Below, piece by piece: positions 63,959 through 64,000 of a stretch of DNA of 64,000 bases. How positions within the stretch are numbered: the first letter of the stretch is position 1; each line of letters starts with the position of its first letter. The notes below the pieces were generated by a model. It was not told where the DNA came from and did not search any database. It was given only the letters and a program-made list of their open reading frames with translations. This DNA is from Sphingomonas sp. BK345 (GTDB taxonomy: Bacteria; Pseudomonadota; Alphaproteobacteria; Sphingomonadales; Sphingomonadaceae): the NCBI RefSeq assembly GCF_014193845.1, contig NZ_JACHZX010000003.1:186001-250000 (forward strand). Direction: 5' to 3'. The position numbers were made by a program, and so were the translations under genes.

Positions 63959-64000
63959 CTGCGATGCCCTATCGCCGCGTCGGGTCAGACGACGGGGTAG

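Overview
The window looks like ordinary chromosome from a high-GC alphaproteobacterium of the Sphingomonadaceae, probably Sphingomonas or a close relative. The signs are the conserved order leuS-lptE-holA facing parB-parA-rsmG-mnmG-mnmE, a PEPxxWA-CTERM protein, a type III polyketide synthase/methyltransferase/FAD oxidoreductase trio, DUF1489, DUF3576 and DUF6489 proteins, and several families of short dispersed inverted repeats. I see no insertion sequence, prophage, integrase or CRISPR array. The two parS sites and parAB suggest the window lies near the chromosome origin, although oriC itself is not visible.

Layout, left to right. 0-5 kb: the 3' end of ftsK, then a ligase-associated helicase and a beta-CASP exonuclease on opposite strands, with a small membrane protein between them. 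5-10.3 kb: an S10-type peptidase, an S1/P1 nuclease, DUF1489, mgtE and a cyclophilin. 10.5-15.3 kb: a LysR regulator, a probable small RNA with its own promoter and terminator, a double-AAA CDC48 ATPase, an ABM-domain protein and a phospholipid-methyltransferase-like protein. 15.4-20.5 kb: prfC, rlmE, ppx, tRNA-Gln and a beta-barrel-like protein. 20.6-31 kb: the two converging housekeeping operons. 31-40 kb: a dienelactone hydrolase, a ThiE-like protein, a PLP-binding protein, a HAD phosphatase, pdeM and mmcB with a LexA box, an ankyrin protein, a Sco protein, a YcgN protein, a YgjP-type metallopeptidase and a PBP1A. 40-43 kb: the polyketide trio and tRNA-Leu. 43-47 kb: a zinc-ribbon protein facing ftsE-ftsX-ydcF-plsC. 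47-52 kb: tyrA, hisC, a formate/nitrite-type channel and metX-metW. 52-64 kb: a response regulator facing an HWE kinase, a GH127 glycosidase and a type B esterase, a PEP-CTERM protein, a spore-photoproduct-lyase-like radical SAM protein, a DUF4142 protein, ssb and feoAB with a Fur-type promoter.

How the parts connect. Most genes are core housekeeping in tight operons with 1-4 bp stop/start overlaps. The more unusual content is a scattered DNA-repair set: helicase and exonuclease at 1.3-5.1 kb, pdeM and LexA-boxed mmcB at 33.7-35 kb, and an SPL-like radical SAM enzyme at 59-60 kb, with no ATP-dependent ligase in the window. Other points of interest are the small RNA, a parS site that encodes the N-terminus of MnmG, and the polyketide trio. 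I did not find a clearly new multi-gene defence or mobile system. All motif counts and start choices were read by eye.
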